A stretch of DNA of 64,000 nt from Sinorhizobium kostiense (GCF_017874595.1 NZ_JAGILA010000010.1:151345-215344); one strand, 5' to 3'. Shown: positions 46,367 through 55,702, counted from the stretch's first letter. Translations and numbers: made by a program. The notes: generated by a model not told the origin, from the sequence alone.

Positions 46367-46413
46367 CGCATTACTTTCCAATTTGAGATCGTCGCGCACT
46401 CGTTCAAACCTTG

Positions 46414-47511
46414 TCAGTCCAGCCGCACGGTGCTTGGTATGGCGTCCTTAGGGCCGACATTCCAAGCCGCGGCATCTTCGCGGCAGGCGTCTTCAAACCG
46501 CTGGATCTGCTCGGAACTGTCGCTGTAGGACATGACCAGGCGGAATCCCTCGCCGTTGCCGCCCAGGTTCCATGGTCGTAAGTGAATGCCCTTCTCTCGA
46601 AGAGCATTCGAGAGCCGTGGCGGCAGGACGGCGAATACCTCGTTGATCTGCACTGGATGAGCCAATACAACGTCAGCGCACTGGGCCAAAGCGCTCGCAA
46701 CTCGAACCGCGTTTTCGTTCGCGCGCAATGCGTTGGCGCACCAAAGATCGTTTTCCAGATAGCTCAATAGCTGCACCGACATGTAGCGCATCTTTGAGAA
46801 CAGGTGCCCTGCCCGCTTGTGCATAAAGCCAAGCACGCGAGCTATCTCTGGATCGAACGTAATGACCGCCTCGGCATTCATTGTACCGTTCTTCGTTGTG
46901 CCAAACGTCAGAATGTCGACGCCAGCTTTCCAGGTCATTTCTGCTGGGGTTAGACCCAGATGAACAATGGCATTCGAAATGCGCGCGCCATCAAGGTGGA
47001 CTTTCAGTCCGGCCTTATGTGCTATTGCAGTTAACTCTTTCAGCTCCTCCGCGCCATAAACAGCACCCGCCTCTGTGGCCTGGGTGAGGCTGATTGAGCT
47101 CGCCGCCATATGATGCACATTGCCAATTCCGTGCCGTTGCAGAGCCTGTTGCAAGGTCGCCGACGATACTTTGTTATGTTCGCCCGGCAACAAGGTCATC
47201 CGTCCACCCCCGCTATAGAATTCGGGCGCGCCGCCTTCCGTCGTTACGATATGTGCGCTCTCATGACAGAAGATGGTGCCATATGGTGGCGTAATGGCGC
47301 CCAGCGCCAGACCATTGCCGGCAGTCCCCGTCCCTACCGGAAACACGAAGGTCTCGCGCTCGAAGAACTCGGAATAAGCGGGCGCTAGCTTCGCGGTATA
47401 CTGATCCGCGCCGTAAGCAGTCTCGGAGCCTTGGTTACAGCTCAGCAACGCGTTCATAATCTGATCGCAGACAGGCGCACCGTTGTCTGAATTGAAGTGA
47501 TAGGTAGCGAT
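46414..47511 (-). CDS. Low-specificity L-threonine aldolase
   Basis: PLP enzyme interconverting L-(allo)threonine-type beta-hydroxy amino acids with glycine and an aldehyde. Landmarks are YHFNSDNGAPVCDQIMNALL, GTGTAGNGLALGAITPPYGT, KVHLDGARISNAIVHLGLTP and the PLP-Lys segment ILTFGTTKNGTMNAEAVITF. Family length is reached from the codon right after soxG. That codon is ATC (47511-47509), one nt after the soxG stop and 7 nt after a GGAGG; no ATG lies nearby in frame. The next possibility is ATG 47547, which would overlap soxG by 35 nt. In this operon it would handle the glycine made from sarcosine. Confidence 0.88.
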   Translation of the reverse strand: MATYHFNSDNGAPVCDQIMNALLSCNQGSETAYGADQYTAKLAPAYSEFFERETFVFPVGTGTAGNGLALGAITPPYGTIFCHESAHIVTTEGGAPEFYSGGGRMTLLPGEHNKVSSATLQQALQRHGIGNVHHMAASSISLTQATEAGAVYGAEELKELTAIAHKAGLKVHLDGARISNAIVHLGLTPAEMTWKAGVDILTFGTTKNGTMNAEAVITFDPEIARVLGFMHKRAGHLFSKMRYMSVQLLSYLENDLWCANALRANENAVRVASALAQCADVVLAHPVQINEVFAVLPPRLSNALREKGIHLRPWNLGGNGEGFRLVMSYSDSSEQIQRFEDACREDAAAWNVGPKDAIPSTVRLD

Positions 47512-47512
47512 G

Positions 47513-48133
47513 TCACTTCCTCCCGGCTGGAACGAAGCCGCCACCATATTCGGCAGACGCATCATCCAGCACTTCCCAGAGGTAGTCGGCAGAGGCAAAG
47601 TCCGTGAGGAGATGAAGACCTTCAGAGGCGCCGGTCTCACGGATCAGCACAGCGCCGATACGTGCCACGATCGTTTGAGCGATTTCGCCGGGGGGAAAGC
47701 TCTTGTCACGGAGATCAACACCGCAAATCTTCGACATCATTTCCGAAACACGCGCACCTTTGATGAAGAGCCAGCTATGACTGTCTGCCCGCGGAAGCGG
47801 ATAGCCCATGCGGGCGCCACCGCCAGCGCTCTCCGAAGCCCAAGACGCGTCTAGTTCGCCACAAATGTCGCTCATCGAGTTGCGACCGTTCAGGACAAGG
47901 TACTCCTCCTTGCCAAGCCGACCAATTACAGTGCCATCGGAAAGGGTGACGGCTCTGTTCGGGCGTTCCGGGAGAGTGGAAACCTTCGAAGCAAGCCAAT
48001 CGGTCGTCCCGGCTCCCTTAAACCCCGTCCTACCTACGGGCGTGTAATCATGGATGAGCACGTTCCCGGGTTGGCGCGGAACGCGAGACTGTTCGAGGCG
48101 ATCGGCAAAGGGGCTTCGTGCGATGGCAGCCAT
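47513..48133 (-). CDS. soxG: Sarcosine oxidase subunit gamma
   Basis: Smallest of the conserved structural subunits with a GCV_T-like fold. Starts MAAIARSPFADRLEQ; family-type segments are SWLFIKGARVSEMMSKICGV, DLRDKSFPPGEIAQTIVARI and a C-terminal FASADYLWEVLDDASAEYGG. Length 206 aa. ATG 48133 follows the soxA stop codon by one base with AGGAG upstream. Part of the heterotetrameric alpha-beta-gamma-delta enzyme that oxidatively demethylates sarcosine to glycine. Confidence 0.93.
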   Translation of the reverse strand: MAAIARSPFADRLEQSRVPRQPGNVLIHDYTPVGRTGFKGAGTTDWLASKVSTLPERPNRAVTLSDGTVIGRLGKEEYLVLNGRNSMSDICGELDASWASESAGGGARMGYPLPRADSHSWLFIKGARVSEMMSKICGVDLRDKSFPPGEIAQTIVARIGAVLIRETGASEGLHLLTDFASADYLWEVLDDASAEYGGGFVPAGRK

Positions 48134-48134
48134 G

Positions 48135-51020
48135 TTACATCTCCTGCCGCTTGTTTTCCGGATCGTAGAAATGCGGTGCGACGACCTCGGCTTGGTGCTG
48201 GCTGCCGTCACTTGATCGCAGCGTGATACGGCCTCCGAGGTTCGCGTCCGCTCGGTCGGCGTAGGCGAGACCGATGACCTTCGAAAGCGTGGGAGAACAG
48301 GTAATCGACGTGATGAAGCCGGCGATCTGCCCGTTTTTCACGACCAGATTGGATTCCTGCAAGCCGGACGTGGGCATCCGATCAAGAGAAAACCCAACAA
48401 GCTTGCGGTTCGACAGAGTCTTTCCGCGGATCTGAAGACTGCGCTTGCCGATGAAGAAGGGCTTGGAATTCGCCACCGCCCAGCTCATGTCGAGCTCCTC
48501 CGGCGTCGTCATGCCGTCGGTGTCCTGACCAATGATGACGTGACCCTTTTCGAGCCGCATCACGCGCTGCGCTTCAAGGCCAAACGGCTTGATCCCGTAT
48601 TCCTGCCCCGCCTCTCTAATCGCATTCCACAGTTCCGCACCGTAGCGTGAAGGAACGTGGATCTCGTAGCCCAACTCGCCGATGAATCCGACGCGGAACA
48701 CACGCGCCGGGATTCCGGCGACCTTACCCTCGCGGTAGGCGAGATAGGGGAACTGCTCCGCCGACACATCGATGTCGTCCGTCAGCTTTGTAAGGACCTT
48801 GCGGGCGTTGGGACCCGCGAGGTTTACCCCCGCATATGCCGCGGTGACGTTGGCGATATCCACGTCAAGCCGCCACTGAGCATTCCACCACAGCATGTTG
48901 CGATAGATGCGATCTACGCCTGTGGTCGTGGCCGTGACGTAGAAGTACTGATCGCCTCTTCGGCATGCAACACCGTCATCGATGACAGTGCCGGCCTCGT
49001 TGGTCATCAAAAGGTAGCGCGTCTTGCCAACGGGAAGCTTCGCATAAGCGAAGGTGTACATTCGGTTCAGGAACTCTGTGGCATCCGGACCGCGTATATC
49101 CAGCCCACCCAGCGTCGAGACGTCGATCATACCGACATTGTTTCGCGCATTGCGCACCTCGTCAGCGATGATCTTCTTGTCGTCCGGTCCTTGTCCATAG
49201 AAGGCCGGCCGCATCCAGTTTCCGGCCAAGAGCCAGGAAGCCCCTTCGGCGCAATGGTGCTCGTGCATCGGCGTACGACGCATGGGCGTAAACTTCCGGC
49301 CCGCCAAGGTCGCGATCTTCTCCGTCGTCACCGGAGGCCGAGCTGTTGTGACACCCACCTCGCTGATCGTGCGACCGGTTTCCTTTGATACGAGCATCGC
49401 CGTTGCCAAGGCTGCGTGGCGCCCTTGGCTTGGACCCATTCCGACGGTTGAGAAGCGCTTCACAAGTTCAAGTTCGCGGTAACCATCTGCGACAGCGTTC
49501 TTGATATCCTTGACCTGCAAGTCTTCGTCGAAATCGACGAAATCCTTTCCGCCGGGGTGCGGAAAGATCGGGCGGGGATGGTTAGGTGACACAGAACTAC
49601 GCGCCGGCCGTGCGGGCAGATTTGAGATCGACAAGCCGCAGTTGGCCGCTGCCCGTGCGCCCTGCGCAAATCCATCTGCAATGCAGGCATCGATGTCGAA
49701 AAAGCCGTCGACAGAGCCGGCGAGCAGGACGGCATCATCCTGCCCTGAAATCGTGAACCGAGCCGAGACATCGTCGTATTCCAGCTTGCCTCCAGCCTGG
49801 AGCGGCAGTTGGTAGGCGGGGACATAGCCGACGGACATGCACACAAGGTCGCAGTCGAACCGGAGGCGGATCTTGCCAGCATTCCCAGATGCATCCAGTT
49901 CCGCGACCTCAACTGCTTGGACGTGCTTGTGGCCAAACTCAGGCATGGCGTCCCAGACGCACCAGCCGTCAAGGATTTCGACATTGCGTTCTTTCAACTC
50001 GTCACGGTTCGGTCCGCGGAGATCGCTCCTTCGAAGATCGCACACAGCGACGAGACGAACGCCAGCATCGAGAAGGTCTAAGGCCACTCCATAAGCATCG
50101 TCGTTCGATGCGAGCACGATTGCGCGCTTTCCCGGTTTAACGCCGTAGAGGCGCATAAGCCGCTGAGCCGCTGACCCCTGCATAATGCCTGGCAGGTCGT
50201 TATTGCGGAACTGCGATGGCTGCTCGATCATGCCTGTGGCGAGAATGACCTGCTTCGCCCGGAGTTTGTACAAGCGGTTGCCACGAATGACAGGCAGCCA
50301 GTTGTCAGCATACCAGGCATTGCACGTCGCGTTGGTCCAGATCTCGATATTCGGATGAACCTTCGCCTCGTGAACAAGGTCGCGCTCGGTCTTCACACGC
50401 GCATAGCTCAGCGCACCACCGATTATAGGGTTTTCATCAACGATGAGCACCGACGCGCCTGCATCCGCAGCTGCTATCGCGGCCGCCAAGCCAGCGGGTC
50501 CGGCGCCGACAACAACGACGTCGTACCAGCCGTAGGCCTTGTCATAATACCCTTCCGTGGGCTTGCTGATGTCCAATTTGCCTAGACCCGCCTTGGCTCT
50601 TATCCGCGGCTCCCAAACTCGTTCCCAGATCCCCTTCGGCTTGAAGAAGGTCCGGTAGTAAAATCCCACGGGCATGAACCGCGAAAATCGGTTCATCGCA
50701 AAGCCTCTGTCCTTGCGGGCAGAGTGGCTGACATTCTGCGCACGAACCGCAAGACCCTCAGAAATGGGGTGGCGGTCGGCAAAGACGCTCACCTCATTGC
50801 CGATCTGGACAAGCGTGTTGGCGTCTTGCGCGGCCATGGTAAGGATACCGCGCGGCCGATGATACTTGAACGAGCGTGACAGTATCCACTCATCATTCGC
50901 AGCAAGCGCTGACGCAATGGTGTCCCCGGCTACGCCCTCGTATTCCCTTCCATCGAACGTGAACTTGATCTTCTTCGAAGCATCGATAAGCAGCCCCTGC
51001 CGCTGTGTCGGCTTGTTCAT
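48135..51020 (-). CDS. soxA: Sarcosine oxidase subunit alpha
   Basis: A 961-residue subunit carrying NAD+ and the folate site. It has an N-terminal ferredoxin-like fold (FTFDGREYEGVAGDTIASAL, FKYHRPRGIL), a dinucleotide-binding motif (VVVVGAGPAGLAAAIAAADA), then a C-terminal aminomethyltransferase-like (GCV_T) domain with SLDRMPTSGLQESNLVVKNG and YADRADANLGGRITLRSSDG. All domains are present and the length is normal. It overlaps soxD by 4 nt (ATGA). It couples oxidation of sarcosine by the beta subunit with transfer of the one-carbon unit to THF. Confidence 0.95.
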   Translation of the reverse strand: MNKPTQRQGLLIDASKKIKFTFDGREYEGVAGDTIASALAANDEWILSRSFKYHRPRGILTMAAQDANTLVQIGNEVSVFADRHPISEGLAVRAQNVSHSARKDRGFAMNRFSRFMPVGFYYRTFFKPKGIWERVWEPRIRAKAGLGKLDISKPTEGYYDKAYGWYDVVVVGAGPAGLAAAIAAADAGASVLIVDENPIIGGALSYARVKTERDLVHEAKVHPNIEIWTNATCNAWYADNWLPVIRGNRLYKLRAKQVILATGMIEQPSQFRNNDLPGIMQGSAAQRLMRLYGVKPGKRAIVLASNDDAYGVALDLLDAGVRLVAVCDLRRSDLRGPNRDELKERNVEILDGWCVWDAMPEFGHKHVQAVEVAELDASGNAGKIRLRFDCDLVCMSVGYVPAYQLPLQAGGKLEYDDVSARFTISGQDDAVLLAGSVDGFFDIDACIADGFAQGARAAANCGLSISNLPARPARSSVSPNHPRPIFPHPGGKDFVDFDEDLQVKDIKNAVADGYRELELVKRFSTVGMGPSQGRHAALATAMLVSKETGRTISEVGVTTARPPVTTEKIATLAGRKFTPMRRTPMHEHHCAEGASWLLAGNWMRPAFYGQGPDDKKIIADEVRNARNNVGMIDVSTLGGLDIRGPDATEFLNRMYTFAYAKLPVGKTRYLLMTNEAGTVIDDGVACRRGDQYFYVTATTTGVDRIYRNMLWWNAQWRLDVDIANVTAAYAGVNLAGPNARKVLTKLTDDIDVSAEQFPYLAYREGKVAGIPARVFRVGFIGELGYEIHVPSRYGAELWNAIREAGQEYGIKPFGLEAQRVMRLEKGHVIIGQDTDGMTTPEELDMSWAVANSKPFFIGKRSLQIRGKTLSNRKLVGFSLDRMPTSGLQESNLVVKNGQIAGFITSITCSPTLSKVIGLAYADRADANLGGRITLRSSDGSQHQAEVVAPHFYDPENKRQEM

Positions 51021-51292
51021 CGTACCTCCCCCAAGGGACCATCCGCAGGTACGGCGAAAGTCGCCAGTATCTCGTCGGTTACCGTATTGCGCTCAGCAAG
51101 AAACCAGAAGTTCGACGGCGTGTGGCACCACCATTCGCGAACGACGCCCGCCGTATTGTTGGACATCCAGAGGTAATCGGACCACTCCTTGTCGCTGGCG
51201 CTCGTCGGGTCGATGTGCTGGTGGACTTCGCCATGGCACTGGAACTCGGTTATGTTTCGTGGCCCATTGAGAGGGCATGTCATGATTTTCAC
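51017..51292 (-). CDS. soxD: Sarcosine oxidase subunit delta
   Basis: A 91-residue zinc-finger-like subunit: CPLNGPRNITEFQCHGEVHQ, then YLWMSNNTAGVVREWWCHTP and FWFLAERNTVTDEILATF. The usual CxxC of the family start is CPLN here, so one Cys is missing although later Cys/His residues remain. I prefer a GTG start at 51292 because GAGGAG lies 6 nt upstream and family members begin M-K/L-I-x-C-P; ATG 51283 is the alternative. It lies 10 nt after soxB. Confidence 0.9.
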   Translation of the reverse strand: MKIMTCPLNGPRNITEFQCHGEVHQHIDPTSASDKEWSDYLWMSNNTAGVVREWWCHTPSNFWFLAERNTVTDEILATFAVPADGPLGEVR

Positions 51293-51302
51293 TTTAGGCT
51301 CC

Positions 51303-52541
51303 TCAATGGCTCGCGGCGGTAGCGCCCATTTCGTTGACCAGATCGAAGCGTTCGAAGCGATCCAGTGGGAATGGGCGGATTTCCTCGGGAACACGATTGT
51401 CAGCAATGGCCTTCGCCAGGAAGAAGCCGCTTGCGGGCGTCGCCTTGAAGCCCCATGTCCCCCAGCCGGCGTCCAGCCAATAATTCGAGAGCGGACTTTG
51501 GCCCATTATTGGACTGTAATCAGGCGTCATGTCGGTGATACCCGCCCATTGGCGCAAGACTTTCAGTTCCCCGATGAACGGGAACAATTCCACGGCCGAC
51601 GCCGCAAGCCCCTCTTTGAGTTCGAGGGTTGATCGCGTGTTGTAGAGTTCGTACGGATCGGATCCGCCGCCGATGACGAGCTCCCCTCTGGCTGACTGCG
51701 AGATGTAGCAGTGGAGAGCGGTCGACGAGACCATCGGATCGAGAAACGGCTTGATGGGATGGGTCACCATCGCCTGGAGCGGGTAACTGCGTATTGGCAA
51801 CTTCAAACCGACCATCTTCGCGACGACGGACGAATACCCAGCAACACACTGCACTACAACACCCGCCGAGAGGTCACCGCGATTGGTCCGGATTCGCGTT
51901 ACCTTATTGTTTGCGACCTCCATGCCGAGGACCTCGGTGCGCTGGTGGAGCTCGACACCTCGCTCGCATGCCCTGATAGCGTATCCCCAGACGACGGCGT
52001 CGTGGCGGGCAATCGCTGCGTTCCGATGCCAGAGGCCGGAAAGGATGGGCATGCCTTTGATGTCGAGATTGAGGGAAGGAACAAGATCTTTGATTTGTTT
52101 GCGATCGAGGATCTCGTTTGCTTCGCCGCAGAAGACGCCGGCGTCCGCGCGCAGGCGGAGTGACCGCGATACTCCGTCGGAGTGAGACAGTGTCAACTGC
52201 CCCCGACGGGAGTACATCATGTTGTAGTCCAGCTCGTTCGAAAGCGATTCATAGAGTCTGAGCGACTTGGCGTAGAACTTGATCGAACGCTGGTCCGTGT
52301 AATTCGATCGGATCACGGTCGTGTTTCGGGCCGTGTTGCCGCCGCCGAGATAACCCTTCTCGAGGATCGCAACGTTTCGAATGTTGTGATGCTTGGCCAA
52401 GTGATAGGCCAGTGACGCACCATGCCCGCCGCCGCCAATGATCACGACGTCATAGTGCGCCTTGAGATCGGGCGTGAGCGGCACTTCCTGACGCGCCGGG
52501 TACCGTTTCGAGATGCCGTACTTCAGAAGGGCAAACACCAT
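51303..52541 (-). CDS. soxB: Sarcosine oxidase subunit beta
   Basis: A 412-residue flavoprotein that oxidises sarcosine. N-terminal FAD-binding motif YDVVIIGGGGHGASLAYHLA, a typical SoxB segment GYLGGGNTARNTTVIRSNYT (site of covalent FMN in the family), then WAGITDMTPDYSPIMG and WLDAGWGTWGFKATPASG near the C-terminus. Length is normal. First gene of the nine-gene operon; 212 bp separate it from a divergent GlxA-type regulator, so the promoter and operator lie at 52542-52753. Confidence 0.95.
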   Translation of the reverse strand: MVFALLKYGISKRYPARQEVPLTPDLKAHYDVVIIGGGGHGASLAYHLAKHHNIRNVAILEKGYLGGGNTARNTTVIRSNYTDQRSIKFYAKSLRLYESLSNELDYNMMYSRRGQLTLSHSDGVSRSLRLRADAGVFCGEANEILDRKQIKDLVPSLNLDIKGMPILSGLWHRNAAIARHDAVVWGYAIRACERGVELHQRTEVLGMEVANNKVTRIRTNRGDLSAGVVVQCVAGYSSVVAKMVGLKLPIRSYPLQAMVTHPIKPFLDPMVSSTALHCYISQSARGELVIGGGSDPYELYNTRSTLELKEGLAASAVELFPFIGELKVLRQWAGITDMTPDYSPIMGQSPLSNYWLDAGWGTWGFKATPASGFFLAKAIADNRVPEEIRPFPLDRFERFDLVNEMGATAASH

Positions 52542-52753
52542 AACTCGGGTCCTGTTACCTGTTGAGCAGGTTTGAATATCGCTCTTGCAGACGCCGCGAC
52601 ATCGAGACCGCCCCACACTCATCAACGGGCTCAGGAGGAGAGTGGCATACCTTGGAGATTTTTATTGCCCAAAAGGGACATGAATAGTAGATATCCCGCC
52701 ATATGACCTTTCTCGCTTTCGAATTTTCAATTTGGAGGTACACCATTCTGGAA

Positions 52754-53713
52754 ATGCGCGTAGCGTTCATTCTGACGACTGGTTATTCGCTGATGGCCAC
52801 CGCTTCGGCCGTTGAGCCGCTGCGAGCAGCAAATCATCTCGCGGGCAAGAAGCTCTACGAGATCAGCTTCGTTTCGACCTACGGGGGGCTCGCCAGATCT
52901 ACGGCCGGAGGCGGCTTCGACACTCTGTCGATGGCAGAGTCAGGTTTGGATTTCGACCTTGTTTTCGTTGTCGCGGGCGGGAACCCGATGAGCTATGAAG
53001 ATGCCGAACTGAACCGATATCTCCGGAAGCTCAACGCCCGAAAGGTAAAACTCGGCGGCATTTCGGGGGGACCGGCGATCCTTGCCAGGCAGGGCTTGAT
53101 GGAGAACCGACGATTTGCGGTTCATTGGCAGCATATCGAGGCGCTCGAGGAGCTGTCGTCTGACTTACTTGTAGAGCGGCGCCTCTTCGTCATCGACCGC
53201 GATCGATATACCTGCGCAGGGGGCGTAGCAGCGCTCGACATGATGCTTGCCATCGTTGCTTCCGAGCATGGGACAGTATTTGCTCAAGCCGTCAGCGACT
53301 GGTTCATCCATACGCATATGCGATTAGCGACCGAGCCACAGAGAGCGACCTTGGCTCAGCAACTCAACATCACCCACCCAGCGTTGATTGCTGCCACCGA
53401 TTTGATGGCGAGCCATATCGCCGACCCGTTGAACGAGCAACAGATAGCAGACCTCTCCGGTTTAAGTTCGAGGCAGTTGCAACGACTTTTCAATGAACAA
53501 ATCGGTGAACCGATAATGCAATTCTATCGGCGGATGCGGCTGGAGAAAGCAAATGAGCTGCTTCAGCAGTCGACATTGCCCATAACCGAGGTCGCGATTG
53601 CTGCGGGGTTCTCGAGTCTATCGCATTTTTCCCGAGCTTTTCGAAAACAGTTTGATGTTACCCCTCGGCGCCGCCGGATGGAGAGCCAAAGAAGCATGAC
53701 TGTGCTGCGTTAG
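52754..53713 (+). CDS. GlxA-family transcriptional regulator (DJ-1/PfpI + AraC HTH)
   Basis: A 319-residue activator. The N-terminal amidotransferase-like domain is readable (FILTTGYSLMATASAVEPLR, DLVFVVAGGNPMSYEDAEL, LGGISGGPAILARQGLM); the nucleophile-elbow position is Ser, so it is a binding and not a catalytic domain. The C-terminal AraC double HTH follows (EQQIADLSGLSSRQLQRLFN, TEVAIAAGFSSLSHFSRAFR). Relatives such as GbdR and SouR control glycine betaine/sarcosine catabolism, and the gene is divergent from soxB, so it probably senses sarcosine or a related compound and activates the sox operon. The start is uncertain: the GGAGG is better placed for a non-ATG codon four codons earlier. 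Confidence 0.9.
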   Translation: MRVAFILTTGYSLMATASAVEPLRAANHLAGKKLYEISFVSTYGGLARSTAGGGFDTLSMAESGLDFDLVFVVAGGNPMSYEDAELNRYLRKLNARKVKLGGISGGPAILARQGLMENRRFAVHWQHIEALEELSSDLLVERRLFVIDRDRYTCAGGVAALDMMLAIVASEHGTVFAQAVSDWFIHTHMRLATEPQRATLAQQLNITHPALIAATDLMASHIADPLNEQQIADLSGLSSRQLQRLFNEQIGEPIMQFYRRMRLEKANELLQQSTLPITEVAIAAGFSSLSHFSRAFRKQFDVTPRRRRMESQRSMTVLR

Positions 53714-53859
53714 ATGAAGCGGTGGTGTCAGTCCGCCAACAGGCTGATCGGAAAACTCCAACCCAAACTGTCTGTCAGAATGCGCGTTAGAAGTGTGAAA
53801 TCAGACGGATGTCTTGATCGTTGTGACGGGTGTCCAAGTACTCAAACCCGGACACCCAG

Positions 53860-54030
53860 CTCGTCAAGCGGTTTTTCAAGCCGCCTTACGGCCGCTCGTT
53901 GGCTGTGTGGCTTCGCTCGAGCGATTGCGCAACGTGCAGAACGGAGTCTTCGTTGAAACGTGGCCCAATCAATCGCACCGCAGCGGGGATCCCTTCCCCA
54001 GGCATGATGGGAGTGTGAGCTCCATTCCCG
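53860..54030 (-). pseudogene. Amidase C-terminal fragment
   Basis: The minus strand reads RLIGPRFNEDSVLHVAQSLE, which matches the conserved C-terminal amidase-signature-family motif (LQLVGPRFNEDTVLRVAQAL). It is preceded by ~30 scrambled residues. This suggests a second amidase gene once lay immediately 3' of the intact one. No catalytic residues remain. Confidence 0.55.
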
Positions 54031-54087
54031 GTCGCAAACGGCCGGGAGAAAATCCACCCGCAGGCTCTTCTCAATGCTGCCCGCATC

Positions 54088-55494
54088 TCACAACCCTAGA
54101 CTCGGCAGCGGGATGGAAAAACGGCCGCTCCGCTCGATTGCATGCGCGGCCCGAAGGACAGTCATTTCATCGAAGTAGCGTCCGACCAATTGCAGCCCGA
54201 TAGGCAGGCCTTCCGAGTGCATTGCGCATGGCATTGTCAGCGCCGGGTGACCGGTCATGTTGAAGAACGTCGTATAACGCGTGATCGCGTTGCCGATCGC
54301 CTCGTTCACGCCATTCCTGGCCACCTTGACCGTCCCGACCTTTTGGGCGATTTCCGGCGTGGCGGGGGTGAGGATCAGATCAACATCGTCGAAGAGCTTG
54401 TTCGTTTCCTGTCGATAAACCTCCACGAACCGCTTGGCCTTGACATAGTGTTCCGCCAGAATGCACTGCCCGAGTGCGAGCCCCGCCCGGAAATCTGCCC
54501 CGTAAAGATCGCCGCGTTGCTGCACGTATGCCGAATGAGCACTCAGCGCTTCCGGCATCTGAACGGTGAGCGAGACGGTGCGGCTGTGCTCCATATCCGG
54601 CAACGCAACGGGCACCAAAATTGCACCTGCGACGACGAGATATTCCTTGACGCTCTCAAGGGCGGCAAGAATCTCATCGTCGGCGCGCTCATAGTAGAAG
54701 TTTTTAGGTATGCCGATGCGAAGACTCGAGACGTCTTGTCCTAGCGCGTCACTGTAATTGTCTACTGGCCGGTTGACCGAAGCGGGATCCGATGAATCGT
54801 AGCCAGCGACAATGCGCAGGAGATCTGCACAGTCCGCGATCGTCCGGGTCATTAGCCCGACGTGGTCGAGCGTCCAGCAGTAAGGTACCACCCCTGACGT
54901 CGGAACCCGGCCGATCGTCGGCTTCAAACCCACAAGGCCATTGAGCGCGGCGGGCGCGCGAACGGAACCCCCCGTGTCTGTTCCAAGTGCCGCGGGAACC
55001 AGACCGAATGCCACGGCCGCAGCCGACCCGCTCGACGACCCGCCTGCGAGGCGCGTGGGATCGTACGCGTTTACACAGGTGCCATAGAACTCGTTCTCGC
55101 CTGTTGCTCCATATGCAAACTCATGCAGGTTTGTCTTGCCCAGGCTGATCGCGTGGGCTGCGCGAAGCTTGGCGACAGCATAAGCATCGCTCTTTGCCAC
55201 TCGATCATGGAAGACCCGCGATCCAGCCGTTGTCAGGACGCCCTGAACGTCGAACAGGTCCTTCGAGGCATACGGCACGCCGGCGAAAGGAGATTCACCT
55301 AGCTCGTCGCGAGACAGGCCCGCGGCCTGCCGTTTTGCTGCCTCGATCGTCGGGGTGATGAAGGCCTTCGACACCGCGTTGTGGCGGTCAATCCGCTCGG
55401 CAAACACGTCAACAAGCTCCGCGGGCGTAATCTGCCCCCCGGAAATCAGCTGTTTTAGGCTCCTAACGTCTTTGAATGCGATATTGTCAGTCAT
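54088..55494 (-). CDS. Amidase (amidase-signature family)
   Basis: A 468-residue Ser-cisSer-Lys amidase. The catalytic Lys is in FAGVPYASKDLFDVQG, the signature region reads RLAGGSSSGSAAAVAFGLVP and ALGTDTGGSVRAPAALNGLV with the cis-Ser and nucleophile Ser, and GLKPTIGRVPTSGVVPY follows. It ends with LPIGLQLVGRYFDEMTVLRA. Length is normal. It overlaps a small GatC-like gene by 8 nt, recalling AtzE-AtzG and GatA-GatC pairs. Likely to hydrolyse an intermediate of the compound imported by the divergent ehu-like system; biuret-type, N-acyl or other small amides are possible. Confidence 0.9.
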   Translation of the reverse strand: MTDNIAFKDVRSLKQLISGGQITPAELVDVFAERIDRHNAVSKAFITPTIEAAKRQAAGLSRDELGESPFAGVPYASKDLFDVQGVLTTAGSRVFHDRVAKSDAYAVAKLRAAHAISLGKTNLHEFAYGATGENEFYGTCVNAYDPTRLAGGSSSGSAAAVAFGLVPAALGTDTGGSVRAPAALNGLVGLKPTIGRVPTSGVVPYCWTLDHVGLMTRTIADCADLLRIVAGYDSSDPASVNRPVDNYSDALGQDVSSLRIGIPKNFYYERADDEILAALESVKEYLVVAGAILVPVALPDMEHSRTVSLTVQMPEALSAHSAYVQQRGDLYGADFRAGLALGQCILAEHYVKAKRFVEVYRQETNKLFDDVDLILTPATPEIAQKVGTVKVARNGVNEAIGNAITRYTTFFNMTGHPALTMPCAMHSEGLPIGLQLVGRYFDEMTVLRAAHAIERSGRFSIPLPSLGL

Positions 55495-55702
55495 TTGGAT
55501 TCGCGCCCTGGACGCTCATGGCCGGAGGGGTGGTTCCGAGATCAATCTTTCGGAGCTGTTCAAGTTCGTTCAGGAGATCCTGAAAGCCCGTGATTATTCC
55601 CAGCTGCGGATCAACGAGCTCGTTTATTTCCGCGTCCGACCAGCTATGCGAGGCCATCTGCGCGCATATGCCGATCAAAGTGTCTTTCTGGAGTTTCTGC
55701 AT
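55487..55702 (-). CDS. GatC/AtzG-like small amidase partner
   Basis: A 71-residue protein translated just before and overlapping the amidase. The pattern WSDAEINELVDPQLGIITGF followed by QDLLNELEQLRKIDLGTTPP mimics GatC and AtzG (short helices, then a Pro-containing strap that wraps around the amidase partner). AtzG proteins stabilise cyanuric-acid/biuret-pathway amidases. The overlap implies a fixed complex with the amidase. Identification rests on pattern and context; other small helical proteins cannot be excluded. Confidence 0.6.
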   Translation of the reverse strand: MQKLQKDTLIGICAQMASHSWSDAEINELVDPQLGIITGFQDLLNELEQLRKIDLGTTPPAMSVQGANPND

